Source: Salinibacterium sp. NK8237
GTDB taxonomy: Bacteria > Actinomycetota > Actinomycetes > Actinomycetales > Microbacteriaceae
Assembly (NCBI RefSeq): GCF_015864955.1
Contig: NZ_JADYWE010000001.1
Location: forward strand, 1,488,001-1,552,000
DNA length: 64,000 nucleotides
Reading direction: 5' to 3'
A program made the translations under genes and the position numbers. Below, piece after piece: positions 16,577 to 26,294 of the stretch (within the stretch, counting starts at the first letter, position 1; each line of letters opens with the position of its first letter). The notes beneath the pieces are model-generated. The model ran no database searches. It saw only the letters and a program-made list of their open reading frames with translations, and was not told the DNA's origin.

Positions 16577-18034
16577 ATGTGCGGCATTGTCGGTATCGTC
16601 TCTTCTCAGCCCGTCAACCAGCAGGTTTATGACGCCCTGCTGCTCCTGCAGCACCGCGGTCAAGACTCCACGGGTATCGCCACCGCCGACGGCAGCACTC
16701 TGCACTTGCAGAAGGCCAACGGGCAAGTACGTGAGGCCTACCGCACTCGCGACATGCGCAACCTTGTCGGCACCTCCGGCCTCGGCCACGTGCGCTACGC
16801 CACCAAGGGCAACGCCTTCAATGAAAATGAAGCCCAGCCGTTCTATGTGAACGCGCCCTACGGCATCATCCTTGTTCACAACGGCAACTTGACGAACACG
16901 CAGCAGCTCACTGACGAACTGTTCCGCATCGACCGTCGCCACCTCAACACCACGAGCGATACTGAACTGCTCGTCAACGTGTTGGCCAACGAACTTCAAG
17001 AGCAAGTGTCGGGGCTCGACCTCGACCCCGAGCAAGTTTTCACCGCCATCGAGCGCGTGCATGACCGCGTTGAGGGCTCCTACGCCGCGATCGCACTGAT
17101 CGCTGGTCACGGCTTGCTCGCGTTCCGCGACCCCTACGGCATCCGCCCCTTGGTTTTGGGCCGCCGCCAAACTGGTCTCGTCGGCTACGAGTGGATTGTG
17201 GCGTCCGAATCTCTCGTGCTGGAAAGCGCCGGCTACGAACTGGTGCGGGATGTTGCCCCCGGCGAAGCGATCTTCATTACGCCCGACGGCGAAATGTTCT
17301 CCAAGCAGTGCGCCAAAGCACCGGTGCTGATCCCGTGCTCGTTCGAATACGTCTATCTGGCTCGCCCCGACTCGATAATGAACGGCATCTCCGTTTATGA
17401 AGCTCGCCTGCGCTTGGGCGACAAACTGGCCGACACCATCTCGAAGTTCACCCCCATGGGCGACATCGACGTTGTGATGCCCATCCCCGACTCCTCACGG
17501 CCCGCCGCGATGCAGGTCGCCCAGAAGCTTGGCGTCGAATACCGCGAAGGCTTCTACAAGAACCGCTACGTTGGTCGCACCTTCATCATGCCCGGCCAGG
17601 CCGAGCGCAAGAAGAGCGTGAAGCAGAAGCTGAACGCCATGGGCACCGAGTTCAAGGGCAAAAACATCCTGATCGTGGATGACTCCATCGTGCGTGGCAC
17701 CACCTCGAAAGAGATCGTGCAGATGGCTCGTGAAGCCGGCGCCAACAAGGTCACCTTCACCTCCGCTGCACCCCCCGTGCGCTACCCACACGTGTACGGC
17801 ATCAACATGCCGACTCGCGCTGAACTCGTTGCCCACGGGCGCAAGATTCCCGAGATCGCTCTAGAGATGGGCGCTGACGCTCTCATCTACCAAGAGGTCG
17901 CCGACATGCAGGCTGCGATCACCGAAGGATCCGACGTGTCAGCTCTCGAAATGAGCTGCTTCACCGGCGAATACGTTTCGGGCAACATCACGCCCGAATA
18001 CCTCGACTGGCTTGAGCTCACACAACTGAGCTAG
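16577..18034 (+). CDS. purF: Amidophosphoribosyltransferase
   Basis: 485 residues. It makes phosphoribosylamine from PRPP and glutamine, the first committed purine step. Ntn-hydrolase glutaminase domain at about 1-240 begins MCGIVGIVSS, so removal of Met exposes the nucleophile Cys with no propeptide. LQHRGQDSTGIA and HVRYATKG follow. The C-terminal phosphoribosyltransferase domain has the PRPP loop ILIVDDSIVRGTTSKEIV. The frame is open for 390 codons upstream, antisense to purM, but the conserved start is at 16577. Confidence 0.96.
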   Translation: MCGIVGIVSSQPVNQQVYDALLLLQHRGQDSTGIATADGSTLHLQKANGQVREAYRTRDMRNLVGTSGLGHVRYATKGNAFNENEAQPFYVNAPYGIILVHNGNLTNTQQLTDELFRIDRRHLNTTSDTELLVNVLANELQEQVSGLDLDPEQVFTAIERVHDRVEGSYAAIALIAGHGLLAFRDPYGIRPLVLGRRQTGLVGYEWIVASESLVLESAGYELVRDVAPGEAIFITPDGEMFSKQCAKAPVLIPCSFEYVYLARPDSIMNGISVYEARLRLGDKLADTISKFTPMGDIDVVMPIPDSSRPAAMQVAQKLGVEYREGFYKNRYVGRTFIMPGQAERKKSVKQKLNAMGTEFKGKNILIVDDSIVRGTTSKEIVQMAREAGANKVTFTSAAPPVRYPHVYGINMPTRAELVAHGRKIPEIALEMGADALIYQEVADMQAAITEGSDVSALEMSCFTGEYVSGNITPEYLDWLELTQLS

Positions 18035-18081
18035 CGCGGCGCACTTCGCGGGGGTGGACTCCCGCGGGGTGCAGCTCGTTG

Positions 18082-18444
18082 CTACTCGAGCGTGCCCTCG
18101 TACACTTCTGGCTCCGAGATCTCGTGCTCGGCCGTGCCGGTCTTGGCACGACGGCGCGATGAACGATCGGCGATGAGCGCGACGAGCGCTCCGACGGCAA
18201 CACCGGCAGGAATACCAAAGAGACTGAAGTAGCCAAAGAGAGCCCCGAATCCGACCGAAGGGTCAGCGGGGAACGACATCGTGAGAATGAACGTGGCGGC
18301 GGCACCGAGCCCACCACCGACAATCATGAACGCGCCGTACTTAGGCGCACGGCGGATGCTCACGCCCGTTGATTCGACCGTGGTCTTCATCGCAGGCTGC
18401 TGCGGGGCGGATGCCGCGGGCTCGTGTTCTGGCGTAATACTCAC
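18082..18444 (-). CDS. Small two-helix membrane protein
   Basis: 120 residues from a GTG at 18444 that overlaps the stop of the upstream SCP-like gene (GTGA). A hydrophilic Ala/Pro-rich N-terminus of about 35 residues is followed by two hydrophobic segments (YGAFMIVGGGLGAAATFILT and FGIPAGVAVGALVALIA), a basic RSSRRRAK stretch and an acidic tail. I do not recognise a named family. Tight coupling to the sterol-carrier-like gene and nearness to purF suggest a conserved actinobacterial neighbourhood gene. A start further upstream would run into the SCP gene. Confidence 0.75.
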   Translation of the reverse strand: MSITPEHEPAASAPQQPAMKTTVESTGVSIRRAPKYGAFMIVGGGLGAAATFILTMSFPADPSVGFGALFGYFSLFGIPAGVAVGALVALIADRSSRRRAKTGTAEHEISEPEVYEGTLE

Positions 18445-18812
18445 GGCACTATTCTCTCCCACACAACTGGGAGGTATTCGCTGAGGTCGGCACGCGACCC
18501 CGAGGCGCTGATGTCGCCGGAGTCGAGGGCCTCGGCCCACTCGCGCGTTCCCGTGGCCAAGGCAATCCAGGTCGCGGCATCCATCTCAACAACATTGGGC
18601 GGGGTGCCGCGCGTGTGATTGGGGCCTTCGATGGCTTGAACGGCGCCGAAAGGCGGCACTCGCACTTCAACCGAGTTGCCTTCGGCATTCTTTGCGAGCA
18701 CCTGCAGGAGGTAGCGCACTGCGGTGGCTGTGGCGTCGCGGTCTGCTCGACCGTCGCGCACCATCCGGATGCTCGCTTCACCAGCAATGGGGGCTATTTT
18801 CAGCTGTGCCAT
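18441..18812 (-). CDS. Sterol-carrier-like (SCP ortholog) family protein
   Basis: 123 residues. The sequence AIEGPNHTRGTPPNVVEMDAATWIALATGTREWAE, with the DAATW-LATG core, matches the bacterial SCP-like domain found next to purF in many actinobacteria (mycobacteria among them). Ligand and role are unknown. It begins 67 bp from the divergent purD start and is coupled to the downstream two-helix membrane protein. Confidence 0.8.
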   Translation of the reverse strand: MAQLKIAPIAGEASIRMVRDGRADRDATATAVRYLLQVLAKNAEGNSVEVRVPPFGAVQAIEGPNHTRGTPPNVVEMDAATWIALATGTREWAEALDSGDISASGSRADLSEYLPVVWERIVP

Positions 18813-18879
18813 GCCTAAACGCTAGCAAGTTGGGCTGTGCGCTAACAACTGTGGCTGTGGGCTTGGTTAGGCTGGGGTC

Positions 18880-20126
<1,247 letters not shown>

Positions 20127-20130
<4 letters not shown>

Positions 20131-21038
20131 GCGACGTTGTGAACGGCGCTGCTGGCGCGGATGCTGCTGGTGCGGGCTCTGCTGCTGGCGCTGGCGCGTG
20201 GACGCTGACGTATTCCGGCAAAGTCCGCGACTTGTATGTACGGGCCGACGAGCCACAGCTTGTGCTCATGGTTGCCAGTGATCGCGTGAGTGCGTTTGAC
20301 CACGTGCTTGAGCCGGGCATCCCGAGCAAGGGCGCGCTGCTGACGCAACTGAGCAAGTGGTGGTTCGCGCAGCTCGCTGACATGCCGAACCATTTGGCGG
20401 ATGCCGCTGGCGTTGATGCGCCAGCTGAGCTTGCTGACCGCTCGATGATCGTGAAGCGGCTGGAGATGTATCCGGTGGAGTGCGTCGTTCGCGGCTACCT
20501 GTCGGGCAGCGGCTGGCTGGAGTATCAGGAGTCGCAGAGCGTGTGCGGCATTGCGCTGCCTGCTGGTTTGAGCGATGGCGACCGCCTGCCCGAACCGATC
20601 TACACGCCGGCGTGGAAAGCGCCAATGGGTGAGCACGACGAGAACATCAGCTTTGAACGCACCGTCGAACTCGTCGGTGCTGAGGTTGCGACGGCGCTTC
20701 GGGATGCTTCGCTCGACATCTTCGCCCGAGCCTCAGCCATCGCGGAAACTCGTGGCGTAATTCTCGCCGATACCAAGTTCGAGTTCGGAGCCGACCCGGA
20801 GACCGGTGATCTCGTCCTGGCCGACGAGGTACTGACGAGCGACTCCAGCCGCTACTGGGATGCCGAACTCTACGCTGCCGGCGGGCCCGGTCGCCTAGCG
20901 AGCTTCGACAAGCAGATCGTGCGCAACTGGCTCTCCGCAAACTGGGACAAGCAGGGCGTACCGCCCGAGCTTCCCGCTGACATCGTGGAGCAGACGGCTG
21001 CGCGGTATCGCGAGCTGATTGAGCGGCTTACGGCGTAG
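20127..21038 (+). CDS. purC: Phosphoribosylaminoimidazole-succinocarboxamide synthase
   Basis: 303 residues. SAICAR synthase signatures: YSGKVRDLY, MVASDRVSAFD, VECVVRGYLSGSGW, GEHDENIS, LADTKFEFG and DEVLTSDSSRYW. It joins aspartate to CAIR. Coupled to purD by ATGA. The N-terminus up to about residue 24 is an Ala/Gly repeat (GADAAGAGSAAGAGAW) not part of the enzyme fold. It could be a poorly conserved extension or the start could be later, but no better start is seen. Confidence 0.95.
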
Positions 21039-21065
21039 TTCAGCGTTACTGTTGATGCATCATGA

Positions 21066-21103
21066 TCAGCCCGCTCGCCTCGCGGCTCGGGCTGATTTTC
21101 TTT
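21066..21103 (+). terminator. Intrinsic terminator after purDC
   Basis: TCAGCCCG (21066-21073) pairs with CGGGCTGA (21088-21095), followed by TTTTCTTT. A classical Rho-independent terminator 28 bp after purC. Confidence 0.85.
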
Positions 21104-21119
21104 AACTGGGCAACGCGAT

Positions 21120-21605
21120 CTACCCTGGGTGCTGCAACCGCAACAGCATCGTGTCGGAGTCGCCGGAGCGGCCGACAATCTGAAATCCCAACCGTGAGTA
21201 CAGCGAACGCACGGGGTTGCCATCCTCAACGCTCAGGCTGATGGCGGGCAGACCGCGCACAGCCGCGGCCGCGATGAGCTTCTGCAGAAGCTCGGACCCG
21301 ATTCCTTGGCCACGAAAGCCCTCGAACGTGGTGATGCTGAGTTCGGGGATTGTTTCTTCGACGAAACCGTAGCCGGGGTGCTCCGCCGAAAAGAAGACCA
21401 GCCACGCGACTGCACGGACTTTGCCGTCATACTCGTCCAGCATCCCGAAGTCATTGCCGGTTGGGAAGGCGGAGTAGTAGTGCGCGAGCTCTTCTGACTG
21501 ATCGAGATCAGCAAAGCTAAAGCGCGGCCCGCACCAGTTCATGTTGGCGAGCGTCGCTTCTCTCAGGACCGGCCGGTCGGATTCCTTCAGCAGGCGGGTC
21601 GACAT
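21120..21605 (-). CDS. GNAT-family N-acetyltransferase
   Basis: 161 residues with the acetyl-CoA-binding segment GFRGQGIGSELLQKLIAAA at about 92-110 (R/QxxGxG/A) and the C-terminal SLYSRLGFQIVGR strand. Acceptor unknown. Convergent with purC and separated from it by the terminator. Confidence 0.85.
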   Translation of the reverse strand: MSTRLLKESDRPVLREATLANMNWCGPRFSFADLDQSEELAHYYSAFPTGNDFGMLDEYDGKVRAVAWLVFFSAEHPGYGFVEETIPELSITTFEGFRGQGIGSELLQKLIAAAAVRGLPAISLSVEDGNPVRSLYSRLGFQIVGRSGDSDTMLLRLQHPG

Positions 21606-21659
21606 CCGACGATTGTAGCTTGGTGGCGAAACTGGCCGACGCCGTGATCAAGCCTTGAG

Positions 21660-22490
21660 CTACGGGGCTGAGACATTGAGGATGCCGGCCTGCGCGCAGG
21701 TTTGCGGAAAGTCTTTCTGCAAGCCAGTAGCGTCACCAAAGCTCAACGGTTCGAGCACATTCGATGCCCACCCGCCATCAGGGTCGGAGACGTAGTCGTA
21801 GCTGGGCCACTGCGCAAGCATCGATTCCGCGGTGACCTGGCGTTCGGCATCATCCTCGGATGCTGCGGTCAGGTACTCGGCCTCCCACGCACACAGCCAG
21901 GTGAAGTGCGCGACAGTCGCGCCCAGTCCAGACTGAACAACTCCGCCATCCGTTTGGCCGGAGTCCAACCCTTCTGGCACGCCGGCGGGATAGGCCGCGC
22001 CGTTGGGCAGCGCCTCGGGCATCGCTTCGATCGCGGCGACGTATTCAAAGTAGGCCGTGCCCTCGGTCACCCTGGCTGGTCCTGTCGGGTCTTCATTCAC
22101 CACGGATGCTGGACCCTCTGATGACTGAGGCGCTTGTGGTGAGATCGCAGGCTGAGGTCCGGGAAACCAGAGGTATATGGCCAGCACGAGGCCGGCGATC
22201 ACGATCGCCGCTGCGATGAGAACTCGCTGGCGGCGCTTCAGAGATGAGCGCGAGGCCGGGCGACCCTGCCCCGGGATGCCTTCGTCCCCGAGAATTTCAG
22301 CGGGCGATCCGAACGCAGCGATGACGGCGGCAGCGTCGGCGTTCGAGACTGCGACCGGGATGGACTCGCGCAAGTGATTGGCGATTTCTTCGCGTAATTC
22401 CAGACGGCGGGCCGAAGACAGCGGTGCTGCCAGGTCATCGAACTCAGAGAGGTACGACGTTACTAGTGGGTGCTCGGCGGCGTGGTTCAT
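21660..22490 (-). CDS. HAAS-domain membrane protein with exported C-terminal domain
   Basis: 276 residues. The N-terminal 75 residues (LVTSYLSEFDDLAAPLSSARRLELREEIANHL, then IAAFGSPAEILG) match the HAAS signalling domain that accompanies PadR regulators. One membrane helix lies at about 89-110, followed by a Pro/Ser-rich linker and a C-terminal region with two cysteines and many aromatic residues, likely outside the cell. Its start overlaps the PadR stop (ATGA). Function unknown; signal transmission between membrane and PadR is the usual suggestion. Confidence 0.75.
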   Translation of the reverse strand: MNHAAEHPLVTSYLSEFDDLAAPLSSARRLELREEIANHLRESIPVAVSNADAAAVIAAFGSPAEILGDEGIPGQGRPASRSSLKRRQRVLIAAAIVIAGLVLAIYLWFPGPQPAISPQAPQSSEGPASVVNEDPTGPARVTEGTAYFEYVAAIEAMPEALPNGAAYPAGVPEGLDSGQTDGGVVQSGLGATVAHFTWLCAWEAEYLTAASEDDAERQVTAESMLAQWPSYDYVSDPDGGWASNVLEPLSFGDATGLQKDFPQTCAQAGILNVSAP

Positions 22491-22864
22491 GGCAGCTCAC
22501 TTTCGATGGATCCACTGGGAACGGATGCGGAGGGCACGGTCTCGAGGAGCGTTCCGACGGAGCCGGAGAACTGGCGCCAATCTTCACAGAAGAGTTCAAG
22601 GTCGCGACGACCGACATCCGTGAGGCTGTAATAGCGTCGCGGTCGCTCGGTGTCACTCACTTCCCAGTGGCTGCTGACTTGACCCGCTTCTTGTAGGCGG
22701 CTCAGCAGCGGGTACACGGTGCCCTGGCTCGTGAGCAACTGACCGACGTCATTCAGTTCGCGAACGATTTGTAGCCCGAAGCGCGGCCCGGTCGAGAGTA
22801 ACGCGAGGATGCACGGCCCAACGACCCCTCGCCGGAGTTGGGTGCTTGCTGCGCTTTCGACCAT
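22487..22864 (-). CDS. PadR-family transcriptional regulator
   Basis: 125 residues from the ATG at 22864 (MVESAASTQLRRG). The PadR winged helix covers about 10-90: GPCILALLSTGPRFGLQIVREL, GTVYPLLSRLQEAGQV and RRYYSLTDVGRRDLE. A GTG at 22888 is in frame but lies inside a 13-bp palindrome likely to be the operator, so the later start is preferred. It is coupled to the HAAS-domain gene; PadR/HAAS pairs commonly control their own operon. Confidence 0.87.
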   Translation of the reverse strand: MVESAASTQLRRGVVGPCILALLSTGPRFGLQIVRELNDVGQLLTSQGTVYPLLSRLQEAGQVSSHWEVSDTERPRRYYSLTDVGRRDLELFCEDWRQFSGSVGTLLETVPSASVPSGSIESELP

Positions 22865-22878
22865 GCCGTCGACGATAC

Positions 22879-22891
22879 CTTGTGTCACAAG
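22879..22891. promoter_or_regulatory. Palindrome, candidate PadR operator
   Basis: CTTGTG-T-CACAAG, a perfect 6+1+6 palindrome 15 bp upstream of the preferred padR start and within the divergent region to a GNAT gene. Assignment to PadR is by position. Confidence 0.5.
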
Positions 22892-22952
22892 AGCTAAACA
22901 AGAGAAACGGTCACATCTTCCCTTCCGCCGAAGCGACTGGCACGATAATCAG

Positions 22953-23447
22953 ATGACCACCATTCTTCGCGACCCAGTGCCTGCCGACGCCGACGCTCTC
23001 GCTCAATTGCATGTCGCGAGCTGGCGGGAGACCTATTCCCACCTCCTCCCCGATGGCTTCTTCACGGCCGAGTATCTGGCCGGACGCCAGAAGATGTGGA
23101 ATCACATCCTTAACTATCCGCGAGCGGAGCGGTGCATCCAAGTGGCTGACCTCGACGGCACAATCGTTGGATTTGCTTCGGTTGGGCGGGAGGCCTCCGT
23201 CAAAGAAACTACCGTGCCTGCGCAAGCCCAACTCGAAGCGATTTATGTTGTGGCGGCGCACCATGGCACCGGCATCGGTCAGGCATTGCTCGACGCGACC
23301 CTAGGCGACTCGCCTGCTGCGCTGTGGGTCGCCAAAGACAATCCCCGGGCTGTGGCCTTCTACCGCCGCAATGGCTTCGAGTTCGACGGTACCGAAGACA
23401 TCGACCCTGCGACTCCCCAACTCGTTGACGCGCGGATGGTGCGCTGA
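22953..23447 (+). CDS. GNAT-family N-acetyltransferase
   Basis: 164 residues from the ATG at 22953. Acetyl-CoA loop: LEAIYVVAAHHGTGIGQALLDATL (about 92-115). The C-terminal WVAKDNPRAVAFYRRNGFEFDG is the usual GNAT ending. Substrate unknown. The longer open frame upstream overlaps padR and is rejected. Confidence 0.87.
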   Translation: MTTILRDPVPADADALAQLHVASWRETYSHLLPDGFFTAEYLAGRQKMWNHILNYPRAERCIQVADLDGTIVGFASVGREASVKETTVPAQAQLEAIYVVAAHHGTGIGQALLDATLGDSPAALWVAKDNPRAVAFYRRNGFEFDGTEDIDPATPQLVDARMVR

Positions 23448-23546
23448 CAGCCCCTGCGGCGAGTGACCTGCGGCCGTTGCCGAAGCCGCGTGCTGACGTA
23501 ACGCGCAGCTTCGGCTGGGGATGCCTGGCCACCCCGGGCATCCGCA

Positions 23547-24020
23547 TCAACGCAGGGCGGTGGTCCCGAACGTGGCGAGCACACCGAACAGAACGCCCCA
23601 GATGATGATCGAGATGAGCTGCCACACGATGACGGCGTTGCGCGAAGCGCCGAATGACACCATCGCAGCCGAGGTGACTTGGCTTGGCAGGAGGGTTTGG
23701 CCGAGCAGGCTGACTCCGGCGACTCCGTAGCGATCGAAACGTTCGCGCAGCTTTTGGCGACGGGGCGTTTCGGGCTTGGGCTCGCGGCCCGCTGCCACCT
23801 TGGAACGAACTCCATGGGCTGCGAAAACGAAGATCAGCATCGAAATCACGTTGCCCACGATTGCAGCGACGATTGCGACCACCGGGTTGACGCCGGCGAC
23901 GATCCCGATCACCGATCCGCCGTACGACTCCACATACGGAATCGCCGCGATCAACATCACACCCACCCACTGCAGCAGTTCGGGGAGTCCTGAAGTGAAG
24001 GAAGTGAAAGCGTCGTACAT
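23547..24020 (-). CDS. Small multidrug export-like membrane protein (COG2426 type)
   Basis: 157 residues with about four hydrophobic helices: LLQWVGVMLIAAIPYVESYGGSVIGIVAG, VVAIVAAIVGNVISMLIFVFA, a basic cytoplasmic loop (KPETPRRQKLRERFDRYG), then GVSLLGQTLLPSQVTSAAMVSFG and a last helix. AIPYVESYGGSVIG and the LLGQTLLPSQ element fit the putative small multidrug-efflux group. Transport has not been shown for close relatives that I can name. Divergent from the histidine kinase gene. Confidence 0.72.
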   Translation of the reverse strand: MYDAFTSFTSGLPELLQWVGVMLIAAIPYVESYGGSVIGIVAGVNPVVAIVAAIVGNVISMLIFVFAAHGVRSKVAAGREPKPETPRRQKLRERFDRYGVAGVSLLGQTLLPSQVTSAAMVSFGASRNAVIVWQLISIIIWGVLFGVLATFGTTALR

Positions 24021-24197
24021 GGTGTGCCTTTCGGGAGAGGGTGACGAGAATCGTCCGGCATGTCACTGGCTGGGGTGCCAGCGATGAATCAATCCTCGCC
24101 GCGGATGATCGCACCGGACAGTGCCGCCGCGTCACGGCATCCGGTGAACTTTCGCACCCGCGACCGTGACAAATGTCACTGCTCTACGCTGGAGGCC

Positions 24198-25430
24198 ATG
24201 CTCGAATCCACTACGCCCGCGACGCCCCGCGACGGCGAACAGGCTCGCGGCGTTCGCGGAGTGCGCGCCACCTGGAATTACACGCTCGGCTCCATCGTGT
24301 TCTTCTACATCGTGCTGAACGCGGTTGTGATTCTGAATATGCTCGCCGTTTTCGCCGCATCAGGCTCGCCACTTGATGGCCTTCTCATCGCGCTGACGGC
24401 GATTGCGGCTGCAGCCCAAGTGCGCGGATGCTGGTTCCTTCGCACGGAGCGAGGGCAGGGCATCCCGAACGTCGCCTGGCTCATCGCGCTTCTCGCCCCC
24501 GCCATTGCGGTCTGGGTGATCGGACTTTTCAGGCCCGAGGTGGGATTTCTTGCCGCTGTTCCGGTGTGGATGGCCGCGTGCGTTCTCGCTCCTCTCCTTC
24601 CGCGGCGCCAGCTCTGGACGCTGCTGGCCGTCGGGCTCGCAGTGTCGATCGCCCATCCGGTGCTCGCAACCGCGATCTTCGGCAACCAGGTCAGCCCGGC
24701 TGCGATTGGGGACGCCTGGTTGGTGTTGTTCTACGGCATCCTGCTGCCGCTTATGGTGCTTTCTGGTCTGTGGTGGTGGGACATTGTCGTCACCCTCGAC
24801 CGTCTGCGTTCGAGCGCTGCCGAGCTCGCGGTGACTGAAGAACGACTGCGCTTCGCCTCTGACCTGCACGACATTCAGGGGCACCACTTGCAAGTGATCG
24901 CCCTCAAGTCTGAGCTGGCCGAGCGGATGCTGTCCATCGACCCCGAAGCCGCCCGCGAACATATTCACGAAACTCGGATGATCGCCAAGCAAGCTCTCGA
25001 AGAGACCCGGTCACTCGTGGCCGGGTATCGCGAAGTTGAGCTGGACAACGAACTCGAGAACGCGCGCGAAGTGCTCGCGGCGGCGGGCGCGCACTGCGAT
25101 CTGGTGATTGGCCGAATGCCAGACGACGCCGACGTGCGGCGCGCCCTGGGCCTCGCCGTGCGCGAAGCGACCACGAACATCTTGCGGCACAGCGAGGCCA
25201 GCCACGTGTCGATTCGGCTAGCCAGCAGCGACACCGAAAGCACTCTCGTGATCAGCAATAACGAACTGCGAAGCTCGGCCTCGGCGGGAGAGACTCCCGG
25301 CAGCGGGCTTGTCGGGCTCCACAGCCGAGTCACTGCCCTTGGGGGTGAGCTCGCCACTGAGGCCGATGCCAGCGGAGATCGCTTCGAGTTGAGCGTGCGG
25401 ATTCCGACGCGCTCGCGGGTGACAGCGTGA
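24198..25430 (+). CDS. DesK/NarX-type sensor histidine kinase
   Basis: 410 residues. Several membrane helices fill about residues 30-200. The HisKA_3 phosphoacceptor segment is RFASDLHDIQGHHLQVIALKSELAERM, with the His in LHDIQGHHL. The HATPase domain has LGLAVREATTNILRHSEA and GSGLVGLHSRVTALGGEL. Start taken at the ATG at 24198; GGAGG just before it is too close to be ideal, so the true start is not fixed. GTGA overlap with the response regulator gene. The stimulus is unknown; the divergent exporter-like gene is a possible target. Confidence 0.88.
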   Translation: MLESTTPATPRDGEQARGVRGVRATWNYTLGSIVFFYIVLNAVVILNMLAVFAASGSPLDGLLIALTAIAAAAQVRGCWFLRTERGQGIPNVAWLIALLAPAIAVWVIGLFRPEVGFLAAVPVWMAACVLAPLLPRRQLWTLLAVGLAVSIAHPVLATAIFGNQVSPAAIGDAWLVLFYGILLPLMVLSGLWWWDIVVTLDRLRSSAAELAVTEERLRFASDLHDIQGHHLQVIALKSELAERMLSIDPEAAREHIHETRMIAKQALEETRSLVAGYREVELDNELENAREVLAAAGAHCDLVIGRMPDDADVRRALGLAVREATTNILRHSEASHVSIRLASSDTESTLVISNNELRSSASAGETPGSGLVGLHSRVTALGGELATEADASGDRFELSVRIPTRSRVTA

Positions 25431-26116
25431 GCGGGACTGGCGTGAGTGGGGCGAGCACGGCCGCGGTCGGCGTAACGGGTACGAGCGCGAGCGGCGCCGT
25501 CGAAGCGCCCCGCGTCATCCGCCTGCTCATTGCTGACGATGAGCATCTCATTCGCGGTGCGCTGAGTGCACTGCTCAACTTAGAAGCCGATATCGAGGTC
25601 GTCGCGAGCGTCGACAACGGTGTCGCTGCGGCGGAGCAAGCACTCGCGCTTCAGCCGGATGTCTGCCTCCTCGACCTCGAAATGCCGCAGGCCGATGGCA
25701 TCGAGGCGGCCACGCGCATCCTCTCGACCGTCGCGACGAAGGTCGTCATTGTGACTCGCCACGCTCGACCGGGCGTGCTGCGCCGCGCTCTTGCCGCTCG
25801 CGTTTCGGGCTTCGTGCCCAAGTCGACGCCCGCCGAAGACTTGGCCGCTGTGATTCGGGATGTCGTGGCCGGCAAGCGCTACATCGATGCCGAAATCGCG
25901 GCGACGGCTCTCACCGCCGACCGCTGCCCTCTCACTGATCGCGAGCTCGACGCGCTGCGGTTCAGCCGCTCCACGATGAGCGTGCAGGAAATCGCTGACG
26001 CTCTACACCTCGCGCCCGGAACCGTGCGCAACTACCTGTCCTCCGCGATGACGAAGCTCGACGCTCGCTCGCGGCACGACGCCGCCGACAAGGCTTGGCA
26101 GCAGGGGTGGATCTAG
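25427..26116 (+). CDS. NarL/DesR-type response regulator
   Basis: 229 residues from a GTG overlapping the kinase stop. Receiver domain at about 30-150: IADDEHLIRG, phospho-acceptor Asp in CLLDLEMPQADG and Lys in FVPKSTP. LuxR-type helix-turn-helix at about 165-225 (LTDRELDALRF, VQEIADALHLAPGTVRNYLSSAMTKL). The first 29 residues (Ser/Gly/Thr/Val-rich) are an odd extension; a later start is possible but none with a ribosome-binding site is obvious. Pairs with the kinase just upstream. Confidence 0.9.
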   Translation: MSGTGVSGASTAAVGVTGTSASGAVEAPRVIRLLIADDEHLIRGALSALLNLEADIEVVASVDNGVAAAEQALALQPDVCLLDLEMPQADGIEAATRILSTVATKVVIVTRHARPGVLRRALAARVSGFVPKSTPAEDLAAVIRDVVAGKRYIDAEIAATALTADRCPLTDRELDALRFSRSTMSVQEIADALHLAPGTVRNYLSSAMTKLDARSRHDAADKAWQQGWI

Positions 26117-26210
26117 CGACGGCGTTCAGTCCAGCTTGGCCCCTAGCGCGGAAACCCAATTCAGGGCGCAGCTCAACCATGTGGAAAACTCTGCTGCGCT
26201 CGTTGGCATC

Positions 26211-26219
26211 TGCTAAATT
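26211..26219 (+). promoter_or_regulatory. Extended -10 promoter for the AbiF-associated RNA
   Basis: TG-C-TAAATT is an extended -10 element (TGnTAnnnT) with no convincing -35 at 17 bp. It would start transcription near 26226, directly before the structured segment. It lies between the response-regulator stop and the Abi_2 gene. Confidence 0.5.
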
Positions 26220-26225
26220 GGTAGC

Positions 26226-26275
26226 AACACGACCGGTTCCGCCCCTCTGGGGGTCCAGGGCCGGTCTTTACTTTG
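26226..26275 (+). ncRNA. Candidate AbiF-type structured ncRNA
   Basis: In the 178-bp gap before the Abi_2 gene, GACCGG (26231-26236) pairs with CCGGTC (26261-26266), enclosing an inner hairpin CCCC-TCT-GGGG (26242-26252) and an asymmetric internal loop with TCCAGGG. It is followed by TTTACTTT, which would serve as a terminator tail. Structured RNAs are known next to AbiF genes, and AbiF has been described as an RNA-guided or RNA-inhibited toxin related to the origin of Cas13. Here the RNA is predicted from its promoter, fold and position. The boundaries are approximate, and the hairpin might alternatively be a terminator for the two-component operon. Confidence 0.6.
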
Positions 26276-26294
26276 CCCAGACAGGTCTTAGCCC

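Noticed and set aside
18047..18066. CGCGGG/CCCGCG hairpin after purF as a terminator
   Set aside because: Only six pairs with an 8-nt loop and no T tract; too weak to call.
26231..26275. Hairpin as a plain terminator of the two-component operon
   Set aside because: Possible, but it lies more than 110 bp after the response-regulator stop, has its own extended -10 promoter and a complex internal loop; ncRNA preferred, alternative recorded.
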